Shown: one piece after another, positions 1 through 10,344 of the stretch | Layout: every line of letters begins with the position of its first letter | How positions within the stretch are numbered: the stretch's first letter is position 1 | Source of the DNA: Cannabis sativa | Taxonomy: Eukaryota > Streptophyta > Magnoliopsida > Rosales > Cannabaceae | Direction: 5' to 3' | NCBI RefSeq assembly: GCF_029168945.1 | Contig: NC_083602.1 | Coordinates: 32,289,323 to 32,353,322 of the forward strand | DNA length: 64,000 nt | Position numbers and translations under genes: made by a program | Notes under the pieces: model-generated | Told to the model about the DNA's origin: nothing | The model's input: the letters and a program-made list of their open reading frames with translations, nothing else | Database searches by the model: none

Positions 1-618
1 AATTCTTTTCTTAATCCGATCAACATAATCAAGTAAAAAACTAACCAATTAATTTAAATTATCTACAACTCCATGGATAACTCTAGTCCTTGATTTAAAT
101 AATGCTCTTTTTCAATTATAAATCTTGAAGATATTTGCTTGTCCTTAATTACTTGTTACGGCTCATCCATCCCCAGATGTAAAACACTTTGTTTTGCAAA
201 AGTGTTTCCAAAAACAAATTATAGTTGGGTTACCTTGCTAGCAGTACAACAACTATTATTTGCTGCATAAAATAAAATTTCGTTGCTAAATGGTCTTTTG
301 CTTTTCGTCTTCTCCATATAACGTTATTATGGTCTCTTTTAATTTAATGAATTGAAACCTTTCTCTAATTGCAGCAGCCGGTTGTAAATTTGAGGTATCA
401 TATGCTTAAATTTTACTCCTCAAAGACCATTTTTCACTTTGCTACTGAAATTATTTTAAGAAGGAAATCTTAGCAGTTTTCTTTTTCACATGGAGATGAC
501 AAAGAATAAGTTTCATGAACCCCTTATATAAAGAAAAGTTAATTTCACATTTCTATGAAAAGGAAAGTCTGTAATCTCTAAATCCCTATCGATTATATTT
601 GTATCATTAAATGGAAGA
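1..618. other. AT-rich intergenic DNA
   Basis: I see no supported gene here. The stretch is AT-rich with no long open frame, and it leads into the promoter of the first U1 snRNA copy. Confidence 0.6.
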
Positions 619-669
619 GTCCCACATGGAACACGCATAAGTGAAGGTGGAGGTTAGTAGATGTATAAA
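619..669 (+). promoter_or_regulatory. Plant snRNA promoter (USE + TATA), U1 copy 1
   Basis: GTCCCACATGG at 619-629 matches the plant upstream sequence element RTCCCACATCG with one mismatch. TATAAA lies at 664-669. The 34-bp gap between them is the four-helical-turn spacing known for plant RNA polymerase II snRNA genes; Pol III snRNA genes have about ten bp less. TATA to the inferred RNA start is 31 bp. Confidence 0.85.
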
Positions 670-694
670 TTAAACATAAGTAGCTCTGGATTAA

Positions 695-853
695 TTACTT
701 ACCTGGACGGGGTCAATGGTCGATCAAGAAGGACCATGGCCTGGGCTTGTGTCTTCCATTGCACTTAGGAAGGGTGCTTGTCCATGGTCTCCTCAAGTAG
801 GAGAACTAACGTCATAATTTGTGGCAGCGGGGGCCTGCGTTCGCGCGGCCCCT
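695..853 (+). ncRNA. U1: U1 spliceosomal snRNA, copy 1
   Basis: This is a full-length (about 159 nt) plant U1 snRNA, the RNA that recognises 5' splice sites by base pairing. The 5' end holds ACTTACCTG (697-705), complementary to the consensus 5' splice site. Stem-loop I carries the U1-70K binding loop GATCAAGAA, closed by ATGGTC/GACCAT. The Sm site AATTTGTGG is at 816-824 and the 3' stem has a TTCG loop. The first two transcribed bases are TT rather than the usual AT. With a good USE and TATA box upstream it is probably expressed. Boundaries are set from the family and the promoter distance, so they may be off by a few bases. Confidence 0.92.
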
Positions 854-1123
854 CTCTAAATCTATCTCAATTTTTCTCTTCTACTTTTTTCAATGTTTCT
901 AAGTTCTTAATGTTATATTTTTGGGAGCTATTTATGATTTTTTTGTTAAGATATTGATGAATTTTTAAAGCTTATTCCTATCTGTATAATAAACGTATGT
1001 TAAGTTTGTTTTCTATTGCTACCCATTTTATCTCATTCATGAAATCTTTATTAACACCCAAATTCCAAAATATATTTATATATATATAGTAATTTGAACA
1101 ATTTGGATAACATGTACTATATA

Positions 1124-1173
1124 GTCCCACATCAGGAAAGAATAAAAGAAGGGGTCAGGAGTGACTAATAAAA
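1124..1173 (+). promoter_or_regulatory. Plant snRNA promoter (USE + weak TATA), U1 copy 2
   Basis: GTCCCACATCA (1124-1134) matches the USE with one mismatch. A TATA-like TAATAAAA lies at 1166-1173, close to the expected Pol II spacing, but it is a poorer TATA box than those of the other two copies. Confidence 0.7.
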
Positions 1174-1198
1174 CAAGAATAAGTAGAAATAAAAAAAC

Positions 1199-1356
1199 TT
1201 ACATACCTGGACGGGGTCTATGGGTGATCAAGAAGGCCCATGGCCTAGGTAGGTGGCTTCCATTGCACTTTGGAGGTGCACTTGCCTAACATCTCCCATT
1301 CGAGGAGATTGTACGTCGTAATTTGTGGTAGTGGGGGCTGTGTACGCGCGGCCCCT
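1199..1356 (+). ncRNA. U1: U1 snRNA, copy 2, variant 5' end
   Basis: A U1 paralogue of about 158 nt, 340 bp downstream of the end of copy 1. Loop I (GATCAAGAA) is kept with an ATGGGT/GCCCAT stem. The Sm site AATTTGTGG (1320-1328) is intact, and the 3' stem still folds around a TACG loop using a G-U pair. The 5' recognition segment differs from the other copies: it reads ACATACCTG (1201-1209), so RNA position 5 is A instead of U. That would pair with a GUAUGU donor rather than GUAAGU. It is either a specialised variant or an early pseudogene. Other substitutions in the middle of the RNA and the weaker TATA box make decay possible. Confidence 0.85.
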
Positions 1357-1873
1357 CTCTAAATTAATTTCCAATTTTTCTACATTTATGTGTTTTTTAT
1401 TGTGGCAATTTGCTTATTATGTATATTGAAAGTACCCCATTTTTCTACTGTTTATTATATTTTATATATATTTTTTCAATTGTGGTAATTAGATTATGTA
1501 TATTGAAAGAAAGTACATGTTTGCACAAAAGTGAAAATGTATAATTCAACACTAAAATTAAGCCCTCCGAAAAAAAACACTAAAATTTAAGTTATCATAT
1601 ATATTATATTAATATAATCAATGTAGATAAGAGAAGAACTAAGATCTATGGTGCCTCATAATGCAATAAACTAATCTAATTGTGACACATCAATTAATTT
1701 AAGTATTTTAAGAAAAGAAAAAATTATCTACATAATTAATGTAATCTACAAAAATAGTTAGTTGAGTTGACACACTTAGATTGATTTAATATTATGTCAC
1801 ATCAATGTTTAACAAATTATCTTAATTCATAAGAGAAATTGCCAGGATTGCACAACTTACTCGGTATTTAAGC
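1357..1873. other. AT-rich spacer with a degenerate direct repeat
   Basis: No gene seen. About 1378-1525 contains two imperfect copies of a segment of roughly 70 bp, each starting near TTTTTCTAC and ending near ATGTATATTGAAAG. Confidence 0.5.
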
Positions 1874-2255
1874 TGTGCAATCCCACATCGCCTGGGGAAG
1901 GTCAAGCGGGATGATTCTGAGACTGTGTAGGTATGTGACTACATAATTGAAGAGGGCTTAAATGGATTGATTGGTACTACCTATATCAACAAGGTGCATC
2001 TTGTTTTTCGGTAGCTCATATGAAAGAACTCTACAATTAAGCGTGCTTGTCCTAGAGCAATTTTAGGATGGGTGACCTCTTAGGAAGTTTTCCCAAGAAG
2101 CATGCGAGTGAGGACAAAGCATGCTGGAAACGTTCATGTTGGTCTGTAGGGCCAGTCATCAGTCCATGAAGCAGCTAGAGTGGCGTACTCGTGTATAAGA
2201 GCCATCATTCCGTGGGTGTAAAGACCCAATGGAGGCTTGAAGCGGGGACGTTACA
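1874..2255 (+). mobile_element. Cassandra-type TRIM solo LTR carrying a 5S rRNA-like domain
   Basis: A 382-bp unit begins TGTGCAATCCCACATCG and ends GGGGACGTTACA, fitting TG...CA LTR ends. Its middle (about 1992-2090) is clearly related to 5S rRNA, the hallmark of the Cassandra family of terminal-repeat retrotransposons in miniature. No tRNA primer-binding site follows the right end and no polypurine tract precedes the left end, so it is read as a solo LTR. I could not find a matching 5-bp target duplication, which suggests age or later change. Confidence 0.75.
1992..2090 (+). other. 5S rRNA-like domain with Pol III internal promoter
   Basis: The box A-like ATTAAGCGTGCT (2036-2047) and the box C-like GGATGGGTGACCT (about 2067-2079) are strongly conserved relative to plant 5S rRNA, while the 5' half of the 5S domain has drifted. 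It belongs to the Cassandra LTR and is not a ribosomal gene. Whether it still recruits TFIIIA/Pol III cannot be told from sequence. Confidence 0.7.
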
Positions 2256-2518
2256 CCAAAGATTTGGAAAATCCAAGTCTAACCATCTAGATATGTACAA
2301 TCTTCACTTAGCTCCAAACTCACTACTGTTCAACCTTGGCCTTGCCTTTACCACACATGAAAACACAATTGTGAGTTTATAGACTCAATAAGAAAAATAT
2401 AAAATATAAATATTTATTTGACTTGTAATTAGCGTCCATACACTTAATTACCATGCAGTCTAAAACCTGCGTGCAACGCGTATGACTGAGTCTCGAACGT
2501 TCTTGACTACAGTACGAT

Positions 2519-2661
2519 TGACCATAATACCATATGCACTCAGTATTCTAGGCGTACTAGTGTTGGTAATATCAATCCATACTATAAGTACAACTAACCA
2601 TAATACCACATGCACTCAATACTCTAGGCGTACTAGTATTGGTAGAATTAGTCCATACTTT
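2519..2661. repeat. Imperfect tandem duplication, period 78 bp
   Basis: Two copies of a segment starting ACCATAATACCA and containing CTAGGCGTACTAGT lie at about 2520 and 2598, with a handful of substitutions. The short open frames over it are not credible genes. Confidence 0.8.
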
Positions 2662-2669
2662 CTGTAAAG

Positions 2670-2845
2670 CCTAACATATATTTGTTGGTATTTCGGTACA
2701 ACTTCGTGTACACCATACTGATACCTTGATATGTTAATATGATGGCTTTCTGTTTTTCCTAATATATATTTGTTGGTATCACGGTGCAACTCTGTGTACA
2801 CCATACTAATACCCCGATATGTTAATCTGATGGCAACTGAAACAT
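2670..2845. repeat. Imperfect tandem duplication, period 88 bp
   Basis: Two copies start CCTAA(C/T)ATATATTTGTTGG at 2670 and 2758 and end near ATATGTTAAT(A/C)TGATGGC. The repeat follows the 78-bp duplication directly but is unrelated to it. Confidence 0.8.
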
Positions 2846-2875
2846 GCATACTAAACATGTGCATATGTGCATCTA

Positions 2876-3505
2876 GGGGTGGGCAACATCCAATTCAATC
2901 CAATTGAACTGAACTGATCCAATCCAATCCAATCCAACCCAATTGGATCCTAAAAGTTGAATTCTGATTGGATTTGATCGGTTATTGGATGTCAATCTCA
3001 AAATCTAATTAAAAACCGATTCAATCCAATTACATTTGTATATGTTAAAAAATTATTATATAATAAAAAATATTGAAAAATATATATATTAATTATCTTT
3101 TTATTATATTTTTTTGTGTTGAATTTGTAATATTTGGTTGTTTTGTGTATTTATTTTCATGATATTTTGTTTTATTTTATTACTTAGCAATATTGTTGTT
3201 TTAATTATTTGAAACTTTTAGTTACATTACACTTGTAACGATGGTATGTTTATGGAGTATTAAACTTAAATAAAGGGTGATACTTAGTTTTTACGTATTA
3301 ATTTTTCTTCATATTTTTAAGTTAATATTAAAATTTAGGTGTGTAATTTGATATCCAATTAATAAATCGATCCAATCTAATAAGTAATTGGATTGGATTT
3401 TAAGATCTAATTAGATTGGATCAGATGATAATTTTTGAAATCCAATTACTAATTGGATTGGATTTGATGAGGAAAAAAATGTTGGATTGGATCGGATGCC
3501 CATGC
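2876..3505. mobile_element. Non-autonomous DNA transposon (hAT-like), (GGATT)-rich ends
   Basis: The left end GGGTGGGCAACATCCAAT and the right end GGATCGGATGCCCATGC are imperfect inverted repeats. Both flanks are filled with ATCCAATCCAAT-type repeats in opposite orientation, with an AT-rich core and no ORF. The GGGTGGGCA terminus is common in plant hAT-like elements. No clean 8-bp target duplication was identified, so the superfamily is tentative. Confidence 0.5.
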
Positions 3506-5707
3506 ATATGTTATACTAATCTTACCTCAATTCTGTAAGCAGGTGTGTCGGTTAACCTGAGTGGAAAAACTGCTCGATGATCGGAAGCCCTAAGTCACAT
3601 TAATGTAATACTTGTAAGTGTTTAGCTAAAATACTTTTGGAGACTTAAACTCATAATTTGAAGTTTCTCTATCAATAAATAGCGTGCAATGCTCTAAATA
3701 TCGAGAAAATATGAAAATTGAGGTACCCAAAAATCATTCCAAACGGGTAATCGAATCCCCAAATGGGTAACCATTTACCTGCCTAGAGAAACCATGAACT
3801 ATTTCTGAGCAGAGTTATAAAACTAGAACATTTCTTCCTCAATTCTAACCCAAACTTGCTCAAACTTTCCAAAACACCTTAAAAACATGCTCTAAACACA
3901 ATTCAGCAAATAAAGGCACCAACAAATCTCTGAAATAAAACCACCATTATTGAGCAAGCTTTGAGTTCTAAAACTCAAGCCCACTCAACTCAAACCACAG
4001 TTGCTACGAGCCCTTGAAACAACCACAAACAATCATAATCAATCCCTAAAACAATTTCTAACCTCCCCAAACTCATACAGAACCACTTTCACAAAATCAT
4101 GCATAAAACCAAACTTTAACTTGAAAATTCAAAGGAAAAAAAATAAACTTAAAATTTACCTTGATCTATTTTTACAATTCCTCTTAAAATTAAAGCCGAA
4201 AAACCTTGCTAAATGGATGAATTGTTCTTGGTTTTTCTCTGAGTTTAGGTTAGGGGTGAGAGAAAGATGGTTTGAAGAGAGAGAGAGTGTAACTTGATTT
4301 TCTTGGTGGAGTTATCTAATTCCTTCTTGAATAATTTAGTAACTTCAGCATATAACAGTTTACTTTTCATCAAAATCCACTAAATATTAATTCTAGAATA
4401 AGCTTAGCTGAAAAAAAAAGACAAAAATTTCCCTTACTTGTCTACTAAGTAACCTTCACAAGTAGGGGTAAAATTATCATAACTAATTACCCTGTATAAC
4501 TACAATATTCTAACTGTCCATAAATCTTGTCTCGTTAAATCTAAGATACTCAACCATATCAAAGTGACACTAATGGTCAAACTGTCGAATTACACTATTA
4601 CCGGACATAAAACATGAAAAAGTTAAATCTCATAATTAACATGTATGACGCACATAAAATTCAATAAAATTTCCGTAATTGAGAAATTACATCTCTAATA
4701 CCTATTTCTAGCAATAAAGCTTAATTTCTACTCATGCACATATAAAAAAATAATAATAAACTGCTAATTTCTATGTGTAAATACGCGATTATTGAAATAA
4801 CTATAGACTTAAACATAATTAAAAAATTAATACATAATTATATTAAAATAATTTTTTGTGTAGTGACATCCTACACCTTTACTTCAATTAATGTGCTACA
4901 TAGTGTGGTAATGGTGTGATATTACCATACCACTTTCCCCCTTCACAAAAATATATAATTATATTAATATTAATAAAGTGTAAAGTATAAAATAATGTGA
5001 TATATAATCAAATCTCATATAATATACCCTCACATTATATATAATTCATATTGGTAATATGAATATGATAATAGAGAATCAAAATTTAATATTTTATCTT
5101 TTACTATATCTTATTTACCTTGTAGAGTACTTAATTATAATAGAAAAATAACTTTCTTATTTTTACTACTCATCTTAATAAATTTAATTAAATCCCTATT
5201 AATTGAAAATTATATTAATTTAACTTTTTTATTTTCTCTAATAAGAATGCTTACTATATAAAATCAATAAATCTAATACTTTTATAATAATTTTATGATT
5301 TTTTTGATTTTTTTTATAAGCCAATATAAAAATTATGTACAAATTATATAAATAATGTTTAAAATATATCAAAATAATGATTATCTTATATATGATTATA
5401 CTTGTATCTAACTAAAATACTCAATTTAAAAATTTGTTCTTACTCTTGTATAATATTAACATATGTATTTTAATTTATAATTTGTACAACAATTTAGATG
5501 TCAAAATTAGATTTTATATTTTTTGTTACAATTATTTATAAAATAATATTTTAGCAGACAAAATTAAAATGGAATGATGCACGTGCTAACCTCACCTAAT
5601 ATTTTAAAATACATCATCAACCCACTATATTTAATATTAATTGATTAGATAAATATTTGTATAAATATAAAACCCCCAAATTTGAGCTTAGGACCAACAC
5701 TGCTAAT
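3506..5707. other. AT-rich intergenic DNA
   Basis: No gene supported. A 98-codon open frame at 4001-4297 (+) is rich in Asn, Lys and Leu, has no recognisable domain and is probably chance. The rest is very AT-rich sequence without a structured repeat I could define. Confidence 0.5.
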
Positions 5708-5820
5708 GACCTAGGTAGTTGACTTCCATTGCACTTTAGAAGCGAGTGACCTAAGGTCTCCATAAGAAAGGCTATGTTATAATTTATTACAGAAAGGGCT
5801 TACGTTCGCATGATGAGCCT
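5708..5820 (+). pseudogene. U1 snRNA pseudogene, 5' end missing
   Basis: The segment from GACCTAGGTAGTTGACTTCC to the 3' stem remnant is recognisably U1, matching the central stem-loops and 3' part of the copies at 695, 1199 and 11443. It lacks the 5' splice-site-binding end and stem-loop I. Its Sm site is degraded to AATTTATTA, and the terminal stem no longer pairs. No USE lies at the right distance upstream. It is a dead, truncated copy. Confidence 0.8.
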
Positions 5821-6112
5821 TATAGTTTTTTTAGTTTATTTTAAATTTATTTTCTTATATGCAAGTCATGAAACATAGTATTTTCTTATTCTCATTGCAG
5901 AAGTAAAGACTACTATGTTTGGTCGGGTTATACACTTTTTTTTAGAGAATGAGAGTTATACACTTTTTTTTTTTTTATAATTATTATTGTTAGTTTTTTA
6001 ATATTTAAATAATGAGATTTTTTTTTAAAAAAACAAAAATATAGTATTTAATTTCATGTTTAAAAATATTATAATCTAAATTAATTTTAAGAACTTTAAT
6101 ATAAGAAAAATA
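5821..6112. other. AT-rich spacer
   Basis: Homopolymer-rich AT sequence between the U1 relic and the Helitron start; nothing else seen. Confidence 0.5.
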
Positions 6113-6912
6113 TCTATTATATATAAAGTGTGCCTATATAACAGAATTCTTAGTTTATGAGAAATTAATGGGTGACTTTTTATTAAAAGTAAAATAGTTT
6201 ATTATTAAAAATAAAATGATTTATGAGAAATTTATGAGTCACTTTTTATTTATATATAATAAAATAAATAAAATAAATCTCATTAAATCCAAAAAAAAAA
6301 AATACGATTGGGTTTTTGCTGTTGTACATCTATGATTAGGTTTCTAAATATACTTATGTTATTTAGTTGGAAATTATTCTAAATAAGAATTTACTACTAT
6401 TTATATATTATATATATATATATTGCTAAAGAATTTTTCTATTAATTTTTTTGGCTCGATCATGTTATAATTGTTTGGCTCCACATTTATTCTATATAAA
6501 ATGTGGCTATATAACAAAATTCTTTGTTTATGAGAAATTATTGGGTGACTTTTTTTTAAATAAAAAAAATAACAAATTATTAGATGTTGTCACGTAAGGG
6601 TCAGCATCCTACATTTAGAATTAGTTAAATTTTAAATATTATTTTAAATTAAATTTGAATGTTTTGATAGTTTAACCAGATGGGTATTTTCATTAATTCC
6701 GAAGATAATTTTAGGACGAATAATAATTTTTTTTAATTACTATTACAAAGTATAATAGTAATTTTTATTTTTATTTAAATCACTATTATACTTTCAAATT
6801 TCAATGATTATCACTACATTGAATATTATTAATTTTAAAATTATGATATTAAAAAAAACTAAAAACTAAAATAAAATTAACATACGTGACTTGGCACGTA
6901 ACATCTATCTAG
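6113..6912 (+). mobile_element. Non-autonomous Helitron (probable)
   Basis: The left end reads A|TCTATTATATATAAAG. The right end has the hairpin ACGTG-ACTTGG-CACGT (6884-6899) followed by CTAG (6909-6912) and then T. TC...CTRR ends, a 3' hairpin about 10 nt before the end and insertion between A and T are the defining Helitron features. There is no Rep/helicase ORF. A second start-like segment at 6491 repeats the first 70 bp, so the 3' end may belong to a shorter element starting there; its preceding base is T, which fits less well. Confidence 0.6.
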
Positions 6913-7271
6913 TTAATTTAATAAATATTAAAGTATTAATCAAACATTCCTTAAAAAAATTAATATAATGTAAATTCTATATTTCAGTTTTAATATTCAA
7001 ATGCAATCAAAATTATTAATTATAAAGTCTAAATTTCAAGTTAAATACCATAAAGTCTAAACTTTTAACCAATAAACATATTTTATGTAATATTTTATAT
7101 ATATATATAAATATTTTTAAAAAAATACATAAATCGGTTTATTTGGATTATATTAGGAGATTTAGAATAATCTTTAACCCATCCAACATATTCATTGGCG
7201 GTTTGAATTTTCATTAAGTTATTCGGGCTAAATTTTTCGTTGGTTTATTCGATTTGGCTGGGGCAGACAAA
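6913..7271. other. AT-rich spacer
   Basis: No gene or defined repeat seen between the Helitron end and the next inverted-repeat element. Confidence 0.5.
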
Positions 7272-7549
7272 GCCGATCCTGAGAATATATAGACTTAAGA
7301 CCATTTAAATTTTAGAATCCTCACTTTCAAAAATATATAAAGAAAATATTGAAAAAAAATTATCATGAGACTCGAACCAACAACATTGCGTAATGTGCCA
7401 TATATTCCAATCAACTAAACTGTAAAATTTGTTGTTTACAATATACTTAATTTTACTTAAATAAAAACATAATAAGACTTTTGATTTTTTAGGTCTTAAA
7501 AAGTGTGAGTCCTAAGCACAAGTCTAACCCGCTTATACCTAGGACCGAC
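7272..7549. mobile_element. Small inverted-repeat element (MITE-like)
   Basis: GCCGATCCTGAG at the left and AGGACCGAC at the right are imperfect inverted complements bounding about 280 bp without coding capacity. The superfamily is not assigned, because the ends are short and no target duplication is evident. Confidence 0.35.
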
Positions 7550-7682
7550 TATGTTGGATGATTGTAAAATTTTTTGAACACCACTAATATAAATAAAACA
7601 AATGAAAAATTTATACATGTAATATCTATAACATCCATAGAAAGGTGGATATTTGACAAGTTGTTCTTGTCTTTTGCGAGTG

Positions 7683-7962
7683 TTTTTTTTTTTTTTTTTT
7701 TTTTTTACTTTTTTTTGTTAATTCTATTTTTCTTTAATTTTATTTTTTAATTCTATTTTTTTTAAATTTTATTTTTCAATTCTATTTTTTTGGTAAATAA
7801 TTTTTTGTACTTGTTATTAGTACTTTTAATGAGCTTAATGCCATATCGATAATGTACTTAATACTATATCAGTGTGATACAATTTTTTCGTACATTTTTA
7901 AATTTGTTTTAATTATATTTTTTTTGGTAAATAGTTTTTTGTACTTGCTATTAGTACTCTTA
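7683..7962. repeat. Poly(T) tract and start of a degenerate tandem array
   Basis: A run of 24 T (7683-7706) is followed by imperfect units containing TTTTTTGGTAAATAATTTTTTGTA-like and GTACTTAATG...ATATCGGT-like segments. The same units resume after 8804, so the array was split by the element at 7963-8804. Confidence 0.55.
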
Positions 7963-8804
7963 GAGCCCGTTTGGTATGTAGGATTGGACTGGACTAGACA
8001 AGATTGGATTATGCTGAAAGTAATCCTGTGTTTGGTTCAAGAATAAACTGGACTATTTTATTTATTTCCTTTTAGAAAAAGAAAAACTTAAATTAAAATA
8101 AAAATAAATAATAATAAATTAAATTAAAATATATAATAATAAATAAAAAATGAATAATTCACAGCAAAAATTAAAAATAATTAAATAATTAAATTATAAA
8201 ATAAAATAATATATCAAGTATAAATCATAAATATATAAGAAAATATTTTATCATATTTTTTATTTAATAAATAATTAAAATAATAAAATAAAAATACTTG
8301 AATAATATAAAAGTGTTTATCTTAAACACTAATTTAATATAAATATTAATTTTTTAAAATATTTATATAAATTTTCTAGTAATTAAAAATAATGTATAAT
8401 TTTATTGTCATATTATTTTTCTTAGAATTAATTTAAGTAACTATTGTTTAATTAATAATATTTAAAATTTAGAAAATTTATGTATAATAATTTAAAATTA
8501 TACATTTCACTAATTTTAATAAATAAGTTTTTGATAAAAAAAAATGTATAAATAAATGTGTGATAATTTTTTCATTTAAATTCTTATTAAATTTAAAATA
8601 TATTAATAAAATTAAAATTAAAAAAACGATAAAAAAAAATCTTACATGCATGGGATTATTTATCCCACCCTGCTGGATGGGATAAATAATCTGAGATAGA
8701 TGAGATTAGCTGGATTAGTTATCCAGACTTCTAACATGTCCAAATACTGGATTGGACAAATTAACCTGTCTAATCCAATCCAGTCCTACGTACCAAACGG
8801 GCCC
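7963..8804. mobile_element. Tourist-like (PIF/Harbinger) non-autonomous element
   Basis: The terminal inverted repeats of about 30 bp start G(A/G)GCCCGTTTGGTA and run inward as TAGGATTGGACTGGA. A TTA target duplication flanks the element at 7960-7962 and 8805-8807. The GGGCCCGTTTGG-type end plus a TTA duplication is diagnostic of PIF/Harbinger-derived MITEs. The 842-bp interior is AT-rich and non-coding. Confidence 0.8.
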
Positions 8805-9240
8805 TTAATGTACTTATTGTCATATCAGTATGGTACTCAATAATTGGTTTGTATTTTTTTTTTGTCTTTTGTATTTTTTTCTTTTTTATGGATAATTTTT
8901 GTATTATTCACTATTATTTTTTGTAAATAATTACTAATTAGTTAGTATTTTTTTTAATAATCTTTGTACTATTTACTATTTTTTTTTTTTATCTTTTATG
9001 TTTTTATGTTTTTTTTTAATTTTATTTTTTTACAATGATGTACTTAATGATATATCGGTTTGGTACTCAATAATTGGTTTGTAGATTTTTTATCTTTTTT
9101 TTAATTTTACTTTTTTTTTTGAATGATCTTTGTACTATTTTTTTAGTAAATAACTTTTTGTATTATTATTGCTATGTGACACCTTAAGTGCTCAATACTA
9201 TAGTGATTTGGTACCTAATATTAATTGGTATTCTTTTAAA
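8805..9240. repeat. Continuation of the degenerate tandem array
   Basis: Units related to GTACTTAATGATATATCGGT followed by TTGGTACTCAATAATTGGT recur near 8810-8850 and 9036-9083, with a weaker copy near 9189-9230. They are separated by T-rich segments. No coding potential. Confidence 0.55.
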
Positions 9241-9489
9241 TCATTTATTAAATTAAATTTTTTTGAAGCTGATATTAAAATACACCAATAATGATATGCT
9301 ATCTTAATATTTTTGCTATAAATATGTACATATCTTTAGTGATTTTGATTAGAATTTTAATTTTTTTTACATCTAATCTGCTAATTTAATTAAATATTTT
9401 ATCTATTTTTATTTAAATATAATTGATAAAAATAAGAAATATGATTAATCCATTCATTTTAACGGAAGTTCTTTAGCACGTTTTCTACC

Positions 9490-9519
9490 ACCTAGTATAT
9501 ATATATATATACTAGGTGA
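9490..9519. repeat. Palindrome with (TA)n centre
   Basis: CACCTAG and CTAGGTG arms flank an alternating TA core, giving an essentially perfect self-complementary segment of about 30 bp immediately before the Helitron-like 3' end. Confidence 0.75.
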
Positions 9520-9522
9520 ATG

Positions 9523-9547
9523 TACGTGCCGAGCCACGTATTGCTAG
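9523..9547 (+). mobile_element. Helitron 3' terminus
   Basis: The hairpin ACGTG-CCGAGC-CACGT is followed by ATTG, then CTAG (9544-9547), then T, the same end architecture as the Helitron at 6113-6912. I could not define the matching TC start, so only the end is annotated. Confidence 0.55.
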
Positions 9548-10344
9548 TTTTATTTAAGATTTTGGTCTTTTTAAGATTTTGAATGTATTTTATTTTTAAA
9601 GATTACAAATTTTTTGTTTGAAAAAATTAAATATTTATATTTGAAATATTATTTAATAATGTATTAAAAATAATATTAGTGTAATTATAAAATTGTAAAT
9701 AAATTTATTATTGGAGTAGTAGATTATTCTATTTAGTTCTTTTTTAAGATAGCATTGTAATGTAAGTTTATATCTAAAAATATTCTGTAAAGTGTTAATA
9801 TTATATAAACATCTCCATTTATAAAGCTAAAAAGTGGGTCAATGACAGAAGTGGTATATCTGCAATCACACAAAGATAGAAGTGGTATTTCTGCTTCCTA
9901 TGCTTATCCAGAGAAAACATTAGATAACCTGAGGTTAACTTTAATATATAAAGATTTTTTTAAAAAAAAATAAATAAAAAAATTATTAATATTCTCCCAA
10001 GATAGGTTTGTTAGAGAGATATGTGGCTAAGATGATTTTTTTTTTTAATTTAAAAAGAGATTATTAATATTTAAAAGATTGTTTAATTTTTTGGGTTTAA
10101 TTATTGGGTTTATTTGTTAACGGGAGATCAAACCTAATCGTTAAATTTAACAGAATATTCTTTTATTTTTAAGTATATTCTGTTAAACCAAGAATTGCCG
10201 TTAGATAGACACTTTTAATATATAAAGATATATATATATATTTTTCAAACATATCAAAGGTTATTCACATTGTTTCAAATTATAATTATTGGTTTTTGTT
10301 TCATTTAAATTCCCTTGTAGATGTCATGTTAGGTAGTTATATCA
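9548..10344. other. AT-rich intergenic DNA
   Basis: No gene. TTTAATATATAAAGAT recurs at about 9940 and 10207, possibly as transposon ends that I could not resolve. Confidence 0.45.

Noticed and set aside
1992..2090. A genuine 5S rRNA gene
   Set aside because: Only the internal promoter part and 3' half are well kept, and it sits inside TG...CA LTR ends typical of Cassandra.
2191..2382. 63-codon frame starting in the Cassandra LTR
   Set aside because: Runs across the LTR end into unrelated DNA; chance.
4001..4297. 98-codon frame on the + strand
   Set aside because: Biased composition (Asn, Lys, Leu), no recognised domain, no splice or promoter support.
7375..7430. A tRNA-like segment (GACTCGAACC...)
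   Set aside because: GAACC resembles a T-arm in reverse, but no cloverleaf, acceptor stem or A box could be drawn.
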